A DNA stretch of 64,000 nt from Paenibacillus lignilyticus (GTDB taxonomy: Bacteria; Bacillota; Bacilli; Paenibacillales; Paenibacillaceae), in the NCBI RefSeq assembly GCF_017942085.1, contig NZ_JAGKSP010000004.1, positions 186,001 through 250,000 of the forward strand, given 5' to 3'. Under the pieces are notes generated by a model, which saw only the letters and a list, made by a program, of their open reading frames with translations, ran no database searches and was not told the DNA's origin. Made by a program: the position numbers and the translations under genes. This document shows, in pieces, positions 60,634 through 64,000 of this stretch. Numbering within the stretch: the stretch's first letter is position 1; every line of letters starts with the position of its first letter.

Positions 60634-60809
60634 GTTTTTTAACCAAAATCACTAATTATTACATGAAAAATGGAACAAATTTTACCTGTTCTTTCGAGTT
60701 TCAATTGATTAGAATGGAGAATATGCTTTTGAGCATCAGAAATAACCGTTTGTTTTGAAAACGCTTCCAGTAAATAGATAGCTCACGTACAGAAGGGAAG
60801 GCTTCAGCG

Positions 60810-62603
60810 ATGTTCCGATTCCTAATCCGCAGCATGAATGACATGAAACTGAGAACAAAGCTTATTTTATCCTGTATCGTCGTTGTTTTCGTACCGGTCA
60901 TGATGGTCGGGGTCTTCCTGACGAGCGAGCTGCGGCATATGGCGCTGGAAAACGCGCTTGAACAGACTGCTGCAAACGTGGAGCGGGTAAAGAAACGGAC
61001 GGCCGAGGTGATCAATGTCTCGAATGATATTTCTTATCGGATGTCCAATGACAGCCGGCTCGCCGGACTCGCGAATGGTCAATATGAAACCGTTTACGAC
61101 GTCGTGAAGGCGTACAAGGATTACCCGGATATTAAAGAATACATTCGCTTGTATAAAGAGATTACCAACATCCGTTTCTACATCAATAATAAGACGCTGC
61201 TTAACAACTGGGAGTTCATTCAGCCGACAAGCGCCATTATTCGGTCGAAATGGTATCAAACGGCGATCAACAGCAGCGGGCTGATCGGCTGGAACTATAT
61301 CGAGGATGAACGCGATCATCTGCCCTATTTGAGCTTAATCCGCAAAATCGATTTTCTGAATCAGCATAACATCGGCATACTCGTCATCAATGTGAACGGG
61401 CGAATGCTGGATTCGATTCTCAATCAAGAAACCTTCGAGACGATGATCGTGGATGAAGATAATCATATCGTGTCCGCGAACCGTCCGAATCGGGTAGGAA
61501 AGACGCTTGCCGATATTTCATTTGATCCGAACGTCGTCGATAAGCAAAGCGGGAGATTCCAAGCGGTCGTGGACGGCAAATCCTCTCAAATTCAAATCGA
61601 ACAGCTCGTCCCGGCTTCAAGCTTGAACGGGATTCGGATTATTTCGGTCTTTTCCATCGACAGCATCGTGAAGGAAGCCAATCAAATTATTGTGCTGGCG
61701 CTGTCGGTTGTTGCGATCAGTCTCGTAGTGGCAATCGGCTTAATCTATGGTTTTGCGACGTTTCTCTCGAATCGACTGCTGCGTCTAAGCAAGCACATCA
61801 CGAAGGTTGCGACCGGTAACCTCGATATTGCGCTCGAAATTGACGGGAAGGACGAGATTGGACAGCTGTCCAGGCAGTTCAACGCCATGGTGGTCAGCAT
61901 TAACGAGCTCCTCATCGAAGTACAGGAATCAAACAAGCAGAAGGTGCAAATTCAGTCGAAGCAAAATGAAATCAAATTCAAAATGATGGCCAGTCAAATC
62001 AATCCCCATTTCTTATTCAATGCGCTCGAATCGATTCGGATGAAGGCCCATTTGAAGGGGGAGAAAGAGATTTCGAATGTCGTTAGGCTGCTGGGCAAAA
62101 TGATGCGCAAAAATCTCGAAGCCGGCAATCGAACCGTCATGCTGCGCAATGAAATCGATATGGTTCGCTGTTATTTGGACATCCAGAAATTCAGATATGA
62201 AGATCGGCTCATGTATGAACTGCTGGTTGATCCCGCCGCGGATATGGCACCGATTCTTCCGCTTATCATTCAGCCTCTGGTGGAGAATGCCGTTATTCAT
62301 GGACTTGAGAACAGGGAAGAAGGCGGTCTCGTTCGCGTGAAAGCCGAATTGCTGGGGGATATGATTCACGTCGAAGTCATTGATAATGGCGAAGGCATGG
62401 TGCGGGAGAGGCTGGAAGAAGTCCTGCAAACGTTTGGCGATCAAGAGGATGGGGAAGGCAACCGCATCGGGCTTCGAAATGTTCATATGCGGCTGAAGCT
62501 TCTCTATGGCAGCGAGTACGGACTCGATATTTGGAGCGAGCCGGGCATTGGAACCAGAGTGCAATTTACGATTCCTATTGGAGGCGATTCTGCTTATGTA
62601 TAA
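60810..62603 (+). CDS. Sensor histidine kinase, YesM type (second copy)
   Basis: A 597-residue kinase with TM1 near residues 15-38, an extracellular sensor of about 240 residues, TM2 (IIVLALSVVAISLVVAIGLIYG), a HAMP region, His400 in INPHFLFNALESIRM and the ATPase domain (QPLVENAVIHGLE, DNGEGM, GIGLRN-type IGLRNVHMRL). AGAAGGGAAGG precedes ATG 60810. It overlaps the response regulator by 8 bases. Its target, probably a sugar ABC transporter, lies beyond the window. It is not a close copy of the YesM at 29408. Confidence 0.95.
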   Translation: MFRFLIRSMNDMKLRTKLILSCIVVVFVPVMMVGVFLTSELRHMALENALEQTAANVERVKKRTAEVINVSNDISYRMSNDSRLAGLANGQYETVYDVVKAYKDYPDIKEYIRLYKEITNIRFYINNKTLLNNWEFIQPTSAIIRSKWYQTAINSSGLIGWNYIEDERDHLPYLSLIRKIDFLNQHNIGILVINVNGRMLDSILNQETFETMIVDEDNHIVSANRPNRVGKTLADISFDPNVVDKQSGRFQAVVDGKSSQIQIEQLVPASSLNGIRIISVFSIDSIVKEANQIIVLALSVVAISLVVAIGLIYGFATFLSNRLLRLSKHITKVATGNLDIALEIDGKDEIGQLSRQFNAMVVSINELLIEVQESNKQKVQIQSKQNEIKFKMMASQINPHFLFNALESIRMKAHLKGEKEISNVVRLLGKMMRKNLEAGNRTVMLRNEIDMVRCYLDIQKFRYEDRLMYELLVDPAADMAPILPLIIQPLVENAVIHGLENREEGGLVRVKAELLGDMIHVEVIDNGEGMVRERLEEVLQTFGDQEDGEGNRIGLRNVHMRLKLLYGSEYGLDIWSEPGIGTRVQFTIPIGGDSAYV

Positions 62604-64000
62604 AGTGCTCATTACAGATGATGAACCTACGATCCGCGAAGGCTTGCGAACGCTAATTGACTGGAACGAACTTGGTTATGAAGTGGTGGACACCGCAGCA
62701 AACGGGAAGGATGCGCTTGCGAAATATGATCGGCATAAGCCGGATCTGATGATCGTGGACATTCGAATGCCGGGAATGAGCGGGCTTGAGCTGATAGATC
62801 AGCTGCGCAAGAACGAACAGTCCGTTCATGTGCTAATCCTGAGCGGCTATGCGGACTTCGACTATGCCAAGAAGGCGATTGCGCTGGATACGGACGGCTA
62901 TCTGCTCAAGCCGGTCGACGAGGACGAGTTGGTCGATTATTTGGTCAAGCTGCACGCCACACTGATGCGAGAATCGGCGCAGAAGCTCAAGAGCGAGTTG
63001 AAGGAAGTGTGGAATCGCGAGCGAATCGTGCAGTCTTATCTGATTCCGGGCAGTCAGGTGCCAGCTGCACTGCAGGAGAACGAATTGACGGATGCGGACC
63101 TTAATTGGGACAGCTATACCGTCGTGCTCCTGAAAATGCAAGGCAAGGGGCATGAGATCGAGCATGGACAGCTGATGAGGCTGAAGGGGCTGTTCGTTCA
63201 AGCATTTGAGGAGACGGGTACAGGCGTTGTGTTTACCATGGATTCCTTTATCGGGCTGCTCGCGAAGAAGGATCTGAGCTTGGAGCAGAAGCGGCAGGCA
63301 TTATTCAAAGACATGGCCGCCCTATTGTCCCAAGAGGACCTGGCATTTACTGCAGCGGCAGGATCAAGCGTGAATCGATTAGAAGATATCGGCAGCTCAT
63401 ACGAGGAAGCGGCGAAGTTCGTCAGCATGCGATTCTTCTATGCGGGTGGTCAGCTAATAACAGCAGAAACGGCACCAATTGCAAAGACTGCTCCAATAAT
63501 CGACGCAGCGGCTGAAGAAACCGTGTTCGATTGCGGCGAAACGGCTGCAAAGTTGTTTTTTGCCATCGATATCGGGAATGCGAAAGCGATAGCGGAATTG
63601 GTTGCGGAGAAGGGCAAATTTCTGTTGGCGTGCGGCAGCTCGGAGCAAACGATAAAAGCTACGCTTGCCGAAATTGTTACCTGCGTGATCAGCAAGCTGT
63701 CGCAGCATGATCCTGACATGCAGACAAGGGGAGGGCAGCTCTCTGCCAGCATCCATGCCATATTCGAGCAAACGCACTACAACGAGATGGAGCTGCATGT
63801 CATTGCTTTTTTGCAAGGCTTAAAGCCCGAATCGGCAACCGTTGGCACGGGCAAACAAATCAAGAAGATGCTTGATTTGATTCAGCGCAATTATGTGGAG
63901 AATTTGAAGCTGGATGCGCTGGCGGCTGTATTTAACTACAACAGCGCCTATCTCGGCAAGCTGTTCAAGAACGAAACAGGCGAATATTTCAACACTTATC
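62596..64000 (+). CDS. Response regulator with AraC domain, YesN type (3' end outside window)
   Basis: From ATG 62596 the frame is open to the end of the window (468 residues). The receiver has TDDE (7-10), phospho-acceptor Asp55 in LMIVDIRMPGMSG and Lys in YLLKPVDEDEL. A long middle region follows, and an AraC-type helix-turn-helix begins near the end (LDALAAVFNYNSAYLGKLFK). Further C-terminal residues and the stop lie beyond base 64000. It is coupled to the YesM kinase upstream and should control a transporter operon to the right. Confidence 0.93.
   Translation, partial: MYKVLITDDEPTIREGLRTLIDWNELGYEVVDTAANGKDALAKYDRHKPDLMIVDIRMPGMSGLELIDQLRKNEQSVHVLILSGYADFDYAKKAIALDTDGYLLKPVDEDELVDYLVKLHATLMRESAQKLKSELKEVWNRERIVQSYLIPGSQVPAALQENELTDADLNWDSYTVVLLKMQGKGHEIEHGQLMRLKGLFVQAFEETGTGVVFTMDSFIGLLAKKDLSLEQKRQALFKDMAALLSQEDLAFTAAAGSSVNRLEDIGSSYEEAAKFVSMRFFYAGGQLITAETAPIAKTAPIIDAAAEETVFDCGETAAKLFFAIDIGNAKAIAELVAEKGKFLLACGSSEQTIKATLAEIVTCVISKLSQHDPDMQTRGGQLSASIHAIFEQTHYNEMELHVIAFLQGLKPESATVGTGKQIKKMLDLIQRNYVENLKLDALAAVFNYNSAYLGKLFKNETGEYFNTY

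Overview
The window looks like chromosomal DNA of a Gram-positive, plant- or soil-associated member of the Paenibacillaceae (Paenibacillus or Cohnella type). This is inferred from AGGAGG-type ribosome sites, frequent TTG/GTG starts, lipoprotein-anchored LplABC-type sugar ABC transporters, paired YesM/YesN two-component systems, an RhaEW-type fused rhamnulose-1-phosphate aldolase/dehydrogenase, LutABC lactate oxidation and a RelP-type small alarmone synthetase. I saw no rRNA, tRNA, prophage, insertion sequence or CRISPR array.

Layout. 1-12 kb: a glycan-use cluster with two near-duplicate Gfo/Idh/MocA oxidoreductases, a third oxidoreductase, a glucoamylase-like protein, a TIM-barrel sugar isomerase/epimerase, a GH35 beta-galactosidase and an LplBCA-type ABC transporter, then a 2-hydroxyacid dehydrogenase. 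13-16 kb: a TetR repressor divergent from a DHA2 drug exporter, with a double TetR operator between them, and a PAP2 phosphatase. 16.3-21.6 kb: an OmpR-type two-component system and an RND (SwrC-like) exporter. 22.7-29.2 kb: an MFS exporter and AraC regulator divergent from a PhyH dioxygenase, then a second DHA2 exporter with a GNAT enzyme, and an EamA transporter. 29.4-38 kb: YesMN, a second LplABC-type transporter, a ChbG/YdjC deacetylase and an esterase, which fits import and deacetylation of an acetylated oligosaccharide. 39-42 kb: a GH36-type alpha-galactosidase and a 5'-truncated zinc alcohol dehydrogenase.

42.8-48.9 kb is an L-rhamnose operon: rhaEW, a small protein of the Anabaena sensory rhodopsin transducer (ASRT) family, rhaA, rhaB and a DeoR regulator. 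At 51.5-55.2 kb lies lutABC with a FadR-type regulator. The rhamnose pathway can yield L-lactate, which LutABC oxidises to pyruvate, so the two blocks can work in series. Between them a PadR-controlled DrrAB-type ABC exporter runs the other way. 55.3-60.6 kb: an SDR oxidoreductase, a DUF2277 protein, a nuclease-like/winged-helix protein, cardiolipin synthase and RelP. The window ends in a second YesMN pair.

The most unusual content is non-coding. Three intergenic arrays (38.47-38.96, 42.18-42.67 and 57.57-58.17 kb) belong to one dispersed tandem-repeat family with a 51-bp period and a GATCTACAT core. The 42 kb and 57 kb units align without gaps at 38 of 51 positions. Three further arrays, unrelated in sequence (21.83-22.02, 22.04-22.44 and 38.23-38.41 kb), consist of short imperfect palindromes spaced about 50-52 or 60-63 bp apart. 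The common spacing, near five or six turns of the helix, across unrelated sequences suggests a shared architectural or protein-binding role. I do not recognise these arrays as a described element.
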